A stretch of DNA of 64,000 nucleotides, from the NCBI GenBank assembly GCA_965238025.1, contig OZ250162.1, forward strand, positions 1,736,001 through 1,800,000. The letters run 5' to 3'. The position numbers and the translations under genes are program-made. This document shows, piece after piece, positions 1 through 8,894 of the stretch. The notes beneath the pieces were generated by a model that did not search any database, was not told the DNA's origin, and was given only the letters and a program-made list of their open reading frames with translations. Position 1 is the first letter of the stretch. Each line of letters begins with the position of its first letter. Source of the DNA: Pelagihabitans sp965238025 (GTDB lineage: Bacteria > Bacteroidota > Bacteroidia > Flavobacteriales > Flavobacteriaceae).

Positions 1-1
1 G

Positions 2-505
2 AAGGAAGATAGGAATGATGTTTTGATGGAGTTCAATAGCCATATATTTGAATCCGTTCAACAACGAAGTTCGGCGATGGGTCCTGAAATAGATACCCTC
101 CTCGAGGTGCTTGAAACCCTTGGGGCTCCAGAAGAAGTGTTACAACCTAGGGTTGCAGATATGAAATTAAAGCAGGCGACCAGGTCTTTTAACCCATTGC
201 ATGTTTTTAAGGCACTGGCCTTGAATATTGGTAATGGTATCTTCTACACTTTGATTGCAATTTTGTACCTGTTTCTATTTGTTTTTGTGTTCATAATTGG
301 TGCTGAAATGCTGTACCCCGAAGAGGTGGGACTGTATTTTAAAAATGGCCATTTTCAACTACTAGGCCTCATTGACGAAAAATCAAGAAACGCGCCGGAG
401 ATTACCGAGGTTTTGGGGAATTGGTTTATACCGGTAATGATCCTTGTGGCAGTCTTATGGTATGTTTTGATAACGATCCTATTACGAATAAAGCGAAAAA
501 AATAA
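2..505 (+). CDS. HAAS-domain (DUF1700-like) membrane protein, 5' end cut by window
   Basis: The reading frame is open to the left edge (from base 2), so the gene begins upstream of the window; the TTG/ATG at 23-28 is internal. The first ~55 visible residues are helical and end in the pattern LGAPEEVLQPRV, which resembles HAAS/DUF1700 domains (a helical signalling domain often found next to PadR regulators). Two hydrophobic membrane segments follow, around 'FYTLIAILYLFLFVFVF' and 'FIPVMILVAVLWYVLITILL', and the protein ends in a basic KRKK tail. The family assignment is by pattern only. A PadR-type regulator just outside the window would support it. No strong terminator follows; only a short GGCAC/GTGCC hairpin is seen near 535-547. 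Confidence 0.6.
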   Translation, partial: KEDRNDVLMEFNSHIFESVQQRSSAMGPEIDTLLEVLETLGAPEEVLQPRVADMKLKQATRSFNPLHVFKALALNIGNGIFYTLIAILYLFLFVFVFIIGAEMLYPEEVGLYFKNGHFQLLGLIDEKSRNAPEITEVLGNWFIPVMILVAVLWYVLITILLRIKRKK

Positions 506-621
506 AGATGGGTTTTGTGAAACAACTCTTTCTAGGCACAAGTGCCAATTGACGAATTGAATATTTTTTTGAATCAATACATAGTATAACAATGTATTTT
601 GTATAACCTAAAATAAGCCAA

Positions 622-2490
622 ATGAAAAAGCAGATAATTACCCTTGCACTCATATTGATAGGGCTATGTAGTGGTCTTGCCCAAAATGGGATATCCACTA
701 AAGAATTGAAAGACTCTATTTCTTCTATTCTAAAATCAAAGAACATACCCGGAGCATTCATAAGCGTGGTTTCCAAAGATTCTGTGCTATTTCGGAGTGG
801 AGTCGGTTACGCCGATATAGAAGAGGATGTTCGGGTAAGCAATTCTCATTTGTTTAAAATAGGCTCTATTTCTAAGACTTTTACGGCCTTGGCCATTATG
901 AAAATGATTAATGAAGGAAAACTTAGTTTGGAGAGTGAACTGAAAATGGTTGCCCCAGAGGTTCCGTTCAAAAACCGATGGGAAAAAAGCAATCCGGTTA
1001 AGATCAAACATCTTCTGGAGCATAAGGCTGGTTTTGATGATATGCATCTCTCGGTATTAGCCGGAACTTATACAAAAGATATGACCGCTTTGGACGAGGT
1101 GATGAAAAGTAAAGGCTCATTAAAAAGCAGGTGGCAACCTGGTTTGGCACATTCCTACTCGAACCCAGGCTACACTGTTTTGGGGTTTATAATCGAGAAG
1201 ATCAGCGGAATGCGATACCAAGATTACATTCAAAAAGAAGTACTTCGCCCCTTACATATGAAGGAGACCATTTATCGGAGTGCGGCCGGTGAAGAACTTA
1301 ATAGCCAAAAGTTCGCCAAAGGATATTCGTACTATTCCGATACGATCAATACAACTAGGGATGTTAGAATAATAGGTGAATCGGCTGGAGGAATATTGAG
1401 TAATGCCAGCGACATGGCCCGCTTTGCACAGTATTTTTTGAATGAGGGCTTACAGGATAGTATTCCCCTTGTTGGAAAAAATGGAATAGAGGAAATGGAA
1501 AAGTTACATGGCGACCTAGAGACCGCCTATAGCGTTGACAATGGATATGGACTAGGGTTGTATGCTACGGAATACGGAGAAGATAAGATACCCTTTAAAG
1601 GGCACAATGGCGGTATCAACGGATTTTCGGCCAATTTTATCTATAGCAAGGAATTGAATCTAGGTATTGTTATGGTAAACAATGGGGAGGGCGGTAATCG
1701 CAAGGTCCTGGATTTACTGGTCGATACTTTTGGTGAAAAGTCACCTACGGGTTCTGGCGTGAAAGAGAAAACAGTTGATCTTGCTAAATTTTCCGGTTGG
1801 GAGGGCACCTATCGTACCTTGGGGCGTCGAAATCAAATGTTTGATTTTATTCAACTCCCGGTTGAAACGGCACAATTGTCATTTGAAAATGACACCCTTT
1901 TCATTACGAAATTTATGCAAGACCCTATCGCTTTTAGGTTTAGTGGAGCAAGGTCGTTTCGCGAGAAGGATAATCCCAATTCTTCGTTGTACTTAGTTGA
2001 ACATGAGGGTCAAGAGTTGCTCAACTTCGATAACGACATTTATCTTCCGACCAATGGTTTTGGCTTTGTGTTATTTAGGTTACTCATGGCCATGATTTTG
2101 ATTTCAGGACTGCTTGTGATTCTTTCGACAATCGTCCTTTCCCTCGGGTCCGTTTTCAAAAAGAGATTAGGGAAAGCTGCTTTACGTGGGCTGATATTTT
2201 CTGTCCCATTTTTGTTATTTTTTATATCGCTGGGGCTATTTCTTCCAAATTTGTCGCTAGAGAAGATACAGGTTCTAGGGTCATTGAATATTACTACAAT
2301 ATCCATTTTCCTATCAACAGCGCTTATGCCGTTAACTGCGGCCTATGCACTATATTGGTTGTATAAAAATTGGGAACAAATTTCAAAGAAGTATGTGCGA
2401 TACCTGCTTTCAGTAATCGTCGGGTGTAGTCTCTTTTTATCCGGCTATTGTATATACCATGGTTGGTTTATGAAGTTATTATGGGCTTAA
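622..2490 (+). CDS. Membrane-anchored class C beta-lactamase-like serine hydrolase
   Basis: A 622-residue exported protein with signal peptide at residues 1-20 (ends CSGLAQ). The penicillin-binding/beta-lactamase fold is shown by the catalytic SxxK motif S82-I-S-K85, the Y179-S-N181 motif and the third motif H328-N-G-G331. The family includes esterases, D-amino acid peptidases and AmpC-like enzymes, so the substrate cannot be named. After a linker domain (~380-480), residues ~480-622 hold about four hydrophobic segments, which would anchor the catalytic domain at the membrane with the active site in the periplasm. It stands alone between the HAAS gene and the tryptophan operon and shows no sign of being the missing formylkynurenine formamidase. 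The start is the ATG preceding a classical signal peptide. Confidence 0.85.
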   Translation: MKKQIITLALILIGLCSGLAQNGISTKELKDSISSILKSKNIPGAFISVVSKDSVLFRSGVGYADIEEDVRVSNSHLFKIGSISKTFTALAIMKMINEGKLSLESELKMVAPEVPFKNRWEKSNPVKIKHLLEHKAGFDDMHLSVLAGTYTKDMTALDEVMKSKGSLKSRWQPGLAHSYSNPGYTVLGFIIEKISGMRYQDYIQKEVLRPLHMKETIYRSAAGEELNSQKFAKGYSYYSDTINTTRDVRIIGESAGGILSNASDMARFAQYFLNEGLQDSIPLVGKNGIEEMEKLHGDLETAYSVDNGYGLGLYATEYGEDKIPFKGHNGGINGFSANFIYSKELNLGIVMVNNGEGGNRKVLDLLVDTFGEKSPTGSGVKEKTVDLAKFSGWEGTYRTLGRRNQMFDFIQLPVETAQLSFENDTLFITKFMQDPIAFRFSGARSFREKDNPNSSLYLVEHEGQELLNFDNDIYLPTNGFGFVLFRLLMAMILISGLLVILSTIVLSLGSVFKKRLGKAALRGLIFSVPFLLFFISLGLFLPNLSLEKIQVLGSLNITTISIFLSTALMPLTAAYALYWLYKNWEQISKKYVRYLLSVIVGCSLFLSGYCIYHGWFMKLLWA

Positions 2491-2564
2491 ATGACCAAAA
2501 TTTCCTGCTAAGGGTTATCTTAAATTTGATCAGACGTCTTTTACCTATCAAAATGACCGATTAT

Positions 2565-2595
2565 TTGTGTTTTTAACATAAAAAAAGTAAGTTTA
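2565..2595 (+). promoter_or_regulatory. Candidate Bacteroidota promoter of the tryptophan operon
   Basis: TTG at 2565-2567 and TAAGTTTA at 2588-2595 are separated by 20 bases. This fits the Bacteroidota -33 TTG / -7 TAnnTTTG consensus except for the final G. Transcription would start near 2602. The -7 element lies inside a perfect inverted repeat, AAGTAA-GT-TTACTT, at 2585-2598, which could be a second protein site. Position is inferred from sequence only. Confidence 0.5.
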
Positions 2596-2614
2596 CTTCA
2601 AAATATAAAACATG

Positions 2615-2631
2615 GTTTCAATATATGAAAC
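2615..2631. promoter_or_regulatory. Palindrome GTTTC-N7-GAAAC over the operon start codon; candidate IclR operator
   Basis: GTTTCAATATATGAAAC is a perfect inverted repeat and contains the ATG (2625-2627) of the first operon gene. It lies just downstream of the predicted transcription start, where a bound repressor would block elongation and translation initiation. A site with the same spacing, TTTC-N7-GAAA, lies upstream of the iclR gene at 14417-14431. IclR-family proteins bind short palindromes of this size, so IclR binding is a reasonable inference but is not shown. Confidence 0.45.
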
Positions 2632-3392
2632 AATATATAAATGAACTTGCAGCATTAGTAGACGAGGCAGCGCTATCTGCGAACGAAATTACTCAGCTTA
2701 GCCTGTCCTGTAGCTTTGATCTGGAAGATGCCTATAATATTCAAAAGGCGTCAATTGATAAACGCCTTGAACGGGGTGAAAAACTTATAGGGTATAAGTT
2801 GGGGTTTACGAGTAAGGCAAAGATGGAGCAAATGGGGCTGAGCGATGTTATTTGGGGGAGACTTACTGATGCCATGACCATTTTAAATCAGGGAGTCTTA
2901 CAATTTGATCGGTTTATCCATCCAAGGGTAGAGCCAGAATTGGCATTTCGGCTAAGCAAGCGAATAGACGATTCACTGACAATAGAGAATGTAACGGATT
3001 ATTTTGATGCCGTTGCACCGGCCCTCGAGATTATTGATTCAAGGTATAAAAATTTTAAATTTTCATTGGAAGATGTTATTGCCGATAACTGTTCTTCTTC
3101 GGCATACGTACTAGGTGAATGGCACGATCCCAGAACAACCATCACCAATTTGAGCATCTCCATGGCAATAAACGGCAAAGAGATTCAAGAAGGCAACTCC
3201 AATGCCATTTTAGGTAACCCCATCGAATCGCTAATAGAGATGTCAAAAATGTCAAAAGCATATGGCCAACCTTTGGAGGTCGGTGATATTGTATTGGCAG
3301 GAGCGGCTACTCCTGCAGAATACATTCATCGGGGAGATAAAATCGAAGGGTGTTTTGAAAATTTAGGTGCCATTTCGCTAGAAGTGATGTAA
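2625..3392 (+). CDS. nbaG: 4-oxalocrotonate decarboxylase (2-oxo-3-hexenedioate decarboxylase)
   Basis: Decarboxylates 4-oxalocrotonate (from deamination of 2-aminomuconate) to 2-oxopent-4-enoate. It is a 255-residue member of the MhpD/DmpH family. The stretches GYKLGFTSKAKMEQMG and IIDSRYKNFKFSLEDVIADN match DmpH/XylI decarboxylases better than hydratases. Likely metal ligands are E103, E105 and E135. It is the first gene of an eleven-gene same-strand operon, although its step comes late in the pathway; its partner hydratase is at 8891. The ATG at 2625 is the only in-frame start that fits, because the nearby ATG at 2612 is in another frame and closes quickly. There is no Shine-Dalgarno site, and the start lies inside a palindrome. 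Confidence 0.85.
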   Translation: MKQYINELAALVDEAALSANEITQLSLSCSFDLEDAYNIQKASIDKRLERGEKLIGYKLGFTSKAKMEQMGLSDVIWGRLTDAMTILNQGVLQFDRFIHPRVEPELAFRLSKRIDDSLTIENVTDYFDAVAPALEIIDSRYKNFKFSLEDVIADNCSSSAYVLGEWHDPRTTITNLSISMAINGKEIQEGNSNAILGNPIESLIEMSKMSKAYGQPLEVGDIVLAGAATPAEYIHRGDKIEGCFENLGAISLEVM

Positions 3393-3454
3393 AGCCCAAT
3401 AGGGTGTAAGGGTTAGATAGAAAAACAAGGAAGGGCGCATTAAATAATAAGGAA

Positions 3455-4555
3455 ATGAAGGACAAGGGAAAATATACGACCATACATTACCAAAACTACC
3501 TGCGAATAGACGAGCTGTTGAATACCCAGGTTTTAAGGAGCGAGCAGTTAGGCAAACCTGCCCATGACGAAATGTTGTTCATAATAATGCACCAAGTTTA
3601 TGAGCTATGGTTCAAGCAAATAATTCATGAACTGGAATCGATAATCAATTTATTTTCCAAAGAGCAGGTTGATGAGAGCAATTTGGGAATTGCCATCGGA
3701 AGATTCGATCGTATTGAAAGAATTATGCAATTGCTGATCGATGAGATCAAAGTCATGGAGACCATGACACCGCTAGATTTTCTCGATTTCAGGGAATACC
3801 TATTCCCTGCCTCTGGATTTCAGAGTGTTCAATTTAGACAGGTCGAATGCCTACTCGGACTTCCGGAAAAAACTAGGATTACCTACCATAATCAGAAATA
3901 CAGTTCGGTTTTTAAAGAAGAACAACAGAAAATGTTGGCTCAGATCTATGAGAATGGAACATTGTTCGACTGGGTGAATAGCTGGTTGGAACGCACACCC
4001 TTTTTAAAATTGGATGATTTCGACTTTATGGAAAAGTATAAGGAAGCAGTTCAAAAAATGTTGAAAAAAGAAACCGCTGCCATTAAAGCTTCGGAATATC
4101 TGTCTGAAAAGGAAAAAGAGAAAAGAGTCGAGATGATCGGTGGTACCGATACCTATTTCAATGCCATATTGAGTAAGGAAAACTATAATAAACTCATTAA
4201 AGAAGGGAAAAAGCGACTGAGTTATGAGGCCACGGTGGCCGCTTTGTTTATCAATCTTTATAGGGATGAGCCTATCCTTCAATTACCTTTTCAACTATTG
4301 ACCAATCTCATCGATATAGATGATTTGATGACCACCTGGCGTTCGCGTCATGCCCAAATGGTCTTGAGAATGTTGGGCAATAAGGTAGGGACGGGAGGTT
4401 CCTCAGGACACGAATATCTATCGGAAACCGCACGCCGTCATAAGATTTTTGCTGACTTTCATACGATTTCCACCTTGCTGATACCAAGGTCGGAATTACC
4501 ACAATTGCCACCGGAAATAAAGAAAAAACTGAGTTTTCATTTTACCCAGAATTAG
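3455..4555 (+). CDS. kynA: Tryptophan 2,3-dioxygenase
   Basis: Haem enzyme that opens the indole ring of L-tryptophan to N-formylkynurenine, the first step of the pathway. At 366 residues it has the TDO core with HDEMLFIIMHQVYELWFKQ near the N terminus (H46 corresponds to the distal active-site histidine). The C-terminal WRSRHAQMVLRMLG carries H299, the likely axial haem ligand, followed by GTGGSSGHEYL, a TDO signature. It is closer to the eukaryote-like TDO type than to indoleamine dioxygenases. It lies 62 bases after the decarboxylase gene and 76 before the 3-hydroxyanthranilate dioxygenase. No kynurenine formamidase gene accompanies it here. Confidence 0.96.
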   Translation: MKDKGKYTTIHYQNYLRIDELLNTQVLRSEQLGKPAHDEMLFIIMHQVYELWFKQIIHELESIINLFSKEQVDESNLGIAIGRFDRIERIMQLLIDEIKVMETMTPLDFLDFREYLFPASGFQSVQFRQVECLLGLPEKTRITYHNQKYSSVFKEEQQKMLAQIYENGTLFDWVNSWLERTPFLKLDDFDFMEKYKEAVQKMLKKETAAIKASEYLSEKEKEKRVEMIGGTDTYFNAILSKENYNKLIKEGKKRLSYEATVAALFINLYRDEPILQLPFQLLTNLIDIDDLMTTWRSRHAQMVLRMLGNKVGTGGSSGHEYLSETARRHKIFADFHTISTLLIPRSELPQLPPEIKKKLSFHFTQN

Positions 4556-4631
4556 ATTAAATTAACTGGGATGATTTTTAATCGTTCGAGTAAGGATCAT
4601 CACTCAGGAATAATCGCTAAATATTAAAATT

Positions 4632-5147
4632 ATGTCAAAGTTACCACCTGCTATTAATTTCAAGAAATGGATTGACAACAACCGACACTTATTAAAACCG
4701 CCCGTAGGCAATAAGGCTATTTATAATGATGATTACATTGTAATGGTCGTGGGAGGGCCGAATTCGCGAAAAGATTATCATCTGAACAAAACCCCGGAAT
4801 TTTTCTATCAGGTAGAAGGCGATATTACGCTAAAAGTAATTGAGGACGGTGCCCAGAGAGATATAGAAATTAAAGAAGGTGAAGTTTTTTATCTCCCCTC
4901 TAACATTCCCCATTCCCCTCAACGCAAGGCAAATACCATTGGCCTTGTTATTGAGCAAAGAAGAGACGCGGGTATGGAGGATGGTTTGGCCTGGTTTTGT
5001 GAAAAATGCAATCATAAACTTTATGAAGAGCCATTTGTTTTAGAAAATATAGAAACTGATATGCCCGTCATTTTTGACAAATACTACTCGAATGAAGAAT
5101 TGCGAACTTGCGATTCATGCGGCACCCAAATGCAACCACCCGCATAA
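4632..5147 (+). CDS. nbaC: 3-hydroxyanthranilate 3,4-dioxygenase
   Basis: Cupin-fold non-haem iron extradiol dioxygenase that converts 3-hydroxyanthranilate to 2-amino-3-carboxymuconate-6-semialdehyde. The 171-residue length is typical of the bacterial form. The iron ligands H50, E56 and H94 are in place and R46 is in the substrate region. A C-terminal rubredoxin-like metal site is intact, with C123-x-x-C126 and C160-x-x-C163, a feature of bacterial enzymes. The gene is followed after 27 bases by the decarboxylase that acts on its unstable product; without that enzyme the product closes spontaneously to quinolinate. Confidence 0.96.
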   Translation: MSKLPPAINFKKWIDNNRHLLKPPVGNKAIYNDDYIVMVVGGPNSRKDYHLNKTPEFFYQVEGDITLKVIEDGAQRDIEIKEGEVFYLPSNIPHSPQRKANTIGLVIEQRRDAGMEDGLAWFCEKCNHKLYEEPFVLENIETDMPVIFDKYYSNEELRTCDSCGTQMQPPA

Positions 5148-5174
5148 TGCTACCCTAAAACTTAACAGTTCACT

Positions 5175-6260
5175 ATGTCACATCTTAGAATAAACGGTCA
5201 CTCACATCTATTACCTTACCCAGAGCAAATTCCCCCGTATTTAAAGGAAAAGGAGATTTTTTGGATCGATGAGGACCGGCAATATATGCTTCAGAAAAAC
5301 TGGAAACGTCCGGTTACCGATTCCAGCTTTTTCTTGGATGAGAAACTAGAATGGATGGAGCACAACCGAATCGATCATGCTGTAGTGCTAAACCTTTCTC
5401 AGCTCTATGGTAATGGCTTGCGCATTCGAGATATGAAGTATGCCCTTCGCTTTCAGAATGATTTTAATGCAAAAGTGCAGCATGATTACCCGAAAAAGTT
5501 TACCTGTGGTTTTGTAGTGCATGCAGGATTTATAGAAGGGGCATGTTGGGAAATAGAGCGTTGCGTTGAAGAGTTGGGGTTGCAAGTACTCTGTTTGCCA
5601 ACGCATTATATGGATTCAATCGGAACATGGCGTGGAATATTTGACAAGGAAACCGCCCCGATTTTTGAATTGGCAAATAAGTATAAACTGGCAATCGAAA
5701 TTCATCCCTATGATGGGGAAAAGTTCATTCATTTGGAAAATACAGCTTGGCGTTTTCATTTGGTTTGGATGTTGGCACAATGCGCCGATGCATATCACTT
5801 CTATACCCTGGACGGCTTGTACGAAACCTATCCTGATATTCGTGTATGCTTTGCCCACGGCGGGCAATTGAGCCACCTTAACCTAGGTCGTAGAACACAA
5901 GGTTTTGACGGTCGCCCCGACCTTTTTGAAGGTAAAACAAGACCAAGTAAGGCCATTGGCCACCCAAATATCTTTTTTGACACCCTGGTTCATGATAAGC
6001 ATTCTTTTGAACTTATGGTACGCCGTCAAAAAGGAACGGATCAGATTCTCCTAGGTCTGGACGATCCCTACCCCTTGGGCGAGATGGAAAGTGAACGCCA
6101 GTCCTCCTATCCCGGTAAGCTTTTAGATTTAGCCGTAGAAGAAAATATCATCGACCAAAAACAGCATGATGAAATTTGGTTTGATAATGTGGTGCGATGG
6201 CTTTGTGGGGCTGAAAAAGAAAAATTCATGGATCGGGTCTTAGATAAAAACAAAGTATAA
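5175..6260 (+). CDS. nbaD: 2-amino-3-carboxymuconate-6-semialdehyde decarboxylase (ACMSD)
   Basis: Zinc-dependent amidohydrolase-fold decarboxylase that turns ACMS into 2-aminomuconate-6-semialdehyde, steering carbon to degradation instead of NAD precursor. It has 361 residues. The metal site is readable in order: H9-x-H11 at the N terminus, H177 (IEIHPYD), H228 (CFAHGG) and D296 (LGLDDPYPLG), which matches the numbering of the Pseudomonas enzyme closely. Its stop overlaps the next start by one base (TAATG), so translation of kynureninase is probably coupled to it. Confidence 0.95.
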   Translation: MSHLRINGHSHLLPYPEQIPPYLKEKEIFWIDEDRQYMLQKNWKRPVTDSSFFLDEKLEWMEHNRIDHAVVLNLSQLYGNGLRIRDMKYALRFQNDFNAKVQHDYPKKFTCGFVVHAGFIEGACWEIERCVEELGLQVLCLPTHYMDSIGTWRGIFDKETAPIFELANKYKLAIEIHPYDGEKFIHLENTAWRFHLVWMLAQCADAYHFYTLDGLYETYPDIRVCFAHGGQLSHLNLGRRTQGFDGRPDLFEGKTRPSKAIGHPNIFFDTLVHDKHSFELMVRRQKGTDQILLGLDDPYPLGEMESERQSSYPGKLLDLAVEENIIDQKQHDEIWFDNVVRWLCGAEKEKFMDRVLDKNKV

Positions 6261-7540
6261 TGCCAGTGCAGGAATTTAAAAATAGCCTTGCTTATGCAAG
6301 GCAAATGGATGAAGAAGACGAGTTGCGCCAATATAGGTCCAAGTACCATTTACCCAAACAAAAAAATGGGGAACCCTATGTGTATCTATGCGGAAATTCG
6401 TTAGGGTTACAACCAAAAACTACGGAGGCTCATCTGCAACAAGAATTAGTGGATTGGAAAAATTTGGGTGTTGAAGGGCATCTTGAAGCCAAAAACCCTT
6501 GGATGCCCTATCATGAGTTTCTCACGCGTGCAATGGCCAAGGTTGTTGGGGCAAAACCTATCGAGGTGGTAGTGATGAATACGCTCACCGTCAATTTGCA
6601 TCTTATGATGGTGTCTTTCTATAGACCGGAAGGAAAACGCAATAAAATTCTCATTGAAGCCGATGCCTTTCCTTCGGATAAATATGCAGTGGAATCACAG
6701 ATTAAACATCACGGATTATTGCCGAAAGACTGCCTTATAGAACTCACAGCAAGGGAAGGGGAAACCTGTTTAAGAGAGGAAGACATTTTGGAAGTTATTG
6801 ATACCCAGGGAGAAGAAATCGCATTGATCCTTTTAGGAAATACCAATTACTATACGGGACAGTATTTTAATATGAAGAAGATTACCCAGTATGCTCATGT
6901 CAAAGGCTGCAAGGTAGGTTTTGATTGTGCCCATGGCGCGGGTAATATGCCCCTTAACCTTCATGACTCGGGCTGTGATTTTGCGGTATGGTGCAACTAT
7001 AAATACTTGAATTCAGGACCAGGCGGCCTAGGAGGAGCCTTTATACATGAAAGGCACGTAAACAATAAAGAACTGTCCCGCTTTTCTGGTTGGTGGGGCC
7101 ACAATAAGGAGACACGGTTTAATATGAGGGGTGCCTTTGACCCGACACCCACCATTGAGGCTTGGCAATTGAGCAACCCGCCAATTCTTGCCATGGCGGC
7201 AGTCTGGGCCTCCCTAAAACTATTTGATGAGGTGGGTATGGATCGGCTCCGTAAAAAAGCCATTACACTAACAGCTTACCTTGAATATTTGGTAAATTCT
7301 CTCGGCAATGATGTTATCAATATCATTACACCCTCCGATCCGGCGCAACGGGGCTCACAATTATCCATTCAAGTAATAAGAGCTAACAAAGAAATTTTTA
7401 ATCAAATTACCGAAGATGGCGTTATCGCTGATTGGAGGGAACCTGATGTAATACGTGTCGCCCCAGTGCCCATGTACAACTCCTATGAAGACGTATTTAA
7501 ATTTTATGAAATTCTAAAAAAAGCTTTAAAGGCAAGCTAA
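6260..7540 (+). CDS. kynU: Kynureninase
   Basis: PLP enzyme that cleaves kynurenine or 3-hydroxykynurenine to (3-hydroxy)anthranilate and L-alanine. It has 426 residues, typical of the family. CGNSLGL near residue 44, the cofactor aspartate D222 in FDCAHGAGN and the Schiff-base lysine K248 in CNYKYLNSGPGG are all present. Downstream monooxygenase and HAAO genes suggest 3-hydroxykynurenine is the natural substrate. Its ATG overlaps the ACMSD stop codon by one base, and its stop precedes the next GTG start by four bases. Confidence 0.96.
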   Translation: MPVQEFKNSLAYARQMDEEDELRQYRSKYHLPKQKNGEPYVYLCGNSLGLQPKTTEAHLQQELVDWKNLGVEGHLEAKNPWMPYHEFLTRAMAKVVGAKPIEVVVMNTLTVNLHLMMVSFYRPEGKRNKILIEADAFPSDKYAVESQIKHHGLLPKDCLIELTAREGETCLREEDILEVIDTQGEEIALILLGNTNYYTGQYFNMKKITQYAHVKGCKVGFDCAHGAGNMPLNLHDSGCDFAVWCNYKYLNSGPGGLGGAFIHERHVNNKELSRFSGWWGHNKETRFNMRGAFDPTPTIEAWQLSNPPILAMAAVWASLKLFDEVGMDRLRKKAITLTAYLEYLVNSLGNDVINIITPSDPAQRGSQLSIQVIRANKEIFNQITEDGVIADWREPDVIRVAPVPMYNSYEDVFKFYEILKKALKAS

Positions 7541-7544
7541 AGTT

Positions 7545-8894
7545 GTGAAGGAAAAACAAAAAATAATCATTGTTGGTGCTGGACTCTGCGGCAGTTTGCT
7601 CGCAATACGTCTGGCGCAAAGAGGATATCATATTACGCTCTACGAAAAGCGCTCCGACATGAGGATCGGTAGTGCCGATGCAGGGCGTTCGATCAATCTG
7701 GCCTTATCAGACCGAGGTTTAAAAGCCTTGGAAATTGCAGGACTTAAAGACAAGGTCCTAAAGCAAACCATTCCTATGAAAGGACGTTTGATTCATCCCC
7801 CAGCTGGTGAAAAGTTTCTTTCCCCCTATAGCGGTCGTCCTTCAGATTGGATCAATTCGGTTTCAAGACCGGGATTGAACATGCTGTTGCTCGACCAAAT
7901 TGAGGAGTTCGATAGTATTGATCTTTATTTTGATGCTCCGGTGACAAAAGTGCATGTCAAGGAAGCCCAAATCGAGTATCTGTCGAACGACGAAAAAAAG
8001 ACCGATAGCGGTACCGTTGTAATAGGTACCGACGGTGCCGGCTCTATCGTTAGAAGAAGTATGATGCCCCATACGGCTGAATTGTTATTCAATTACTCCC
8101 AGGACTTCCTTCGTCATGGGTATAAGGAACTTAGCATACATCCCGATGCCAACAACAAGTGGAAAATTGAAAAAGAAGCCTTGCACATTTGGCCAAGAGG
8201 CGATTTTATGATAATAGCCCTACCCAATTTAGATGGCAGTTTTACCCTCACGATGTTCCATCCTTTTGATACGGAAATAGGATTTAATAACTTAGATACC
8301 GATAAAAAGCTAACCGCATTTTTTGAAACATATTACCCGACATTGTTGCCCCACATACCTCATTATAAGGAAGAGTTTTTTGCCAATCCCGTGGGCAATC
8401 TAGGTACCATAAAATGTTACCCCTGGCAGGCCTTTGGCAAAACGCTTGTAATGGGAGATGCCTCGCACGCCATTGTTCCTTTTTATGGTCAAGGCATGAA
8501 TGCGTCCTTAGAAGATGTTCGTATTTTTGATGAAATGTTGGATGATTATGGAGACGATTGGACAAGCCTGTTCGAAGCCTTTCAAAATAAACGAAAGGAA
8601 AATACCGATGCAATAGCCGATTTGGCGGTGGATAACTTTTATGAAATGCGGGACCATGTAGATGATCTGGCCTTTATACGCAAGCGAAAGATTGAAATGC
8701 AATTAGAAGAACAGTATCCTGATTATTCCTCTAAATATTCATTGGTAACCTTTGAACCGGGGCTATCTTATCATGAAGCGATGGTTAGAGGAAGGAAGCA
8801 GGACGAGCTGTTACTCGATCTATGTGAGAATGATGATTTCGAGAATATGCCATTGCAAGAATTCTACCGCCAACTAAAATCGATTATAGTATGA
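7545..8894 (+). CDS. kmo: Kynurenine 3-monooxygenase
   Basis: FAD- and NADPH-dependent aromatic hydroxylase producing 3-hydroxykynurenine. It has 449 residues. The FAD-binding Rossmann motif is GAGLCG at residues 11-16, and the second FAD motif is MGDASHAIVPFYGQGMNASLED near residue 303. The family-typical DAGRSINLALSDRGL near residue 45 is also present. The start is a GTG, chosen because it leaves the usual short N-terminal strand before the Rossmann motif and follows the kynU stop by four bases. The last four bases overlap the next start (ATGA), indicating coupled translation. Confidence 0.95.
   Translation: MKEKQKIIIVGAGLCGSLLAIRLAQRGYHITLYEKRSDMRIGSADAGRSINLALSDRGLKALEIAGLKDKVLKQTIPMKGRLIHPPAGEKFLSPYSGRPSDWINSVSRPGLNMLLLDQIEEFDSIDLYFDAPVTKVHVKEAQIEYLSNDEKKTDSGTVVIGTDGAGSIVRRSMMPHTAELLFNYSQDFLRHGYKELSIHPDANNKWKIEKEALHIWPRGDFMIIALPNLDGSFTLTMFHPFDTEIGFNNLDTDKKLTAFFETYYPTLLPHIPHYKEEFFANPVGNLGTIKCYPWQAFGKTLVMGDASHAIVPFYGQGMNASLEDVRIFDEMLDDYGDDWTSLFEAFQNKRKENTDAIADLAVDNFYEMRDHVDDLAFIRKRKIEMQLEEQYPDYSSKYSLVTFEPGLSYHEAMVRGRKQDELLLDLCENDDFENMPLQEFYRQLKSIIV

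Noticed and set aside
622..2490. Serine hydrolase as the missing N-formylkynurenine formamidase
   Set aside because: It is a beta-lactamase-fold membrane-anchored exported enzyme, separated from the operon by its own promoter; bacterial formamidases are cytoplasmic and of a different fold.
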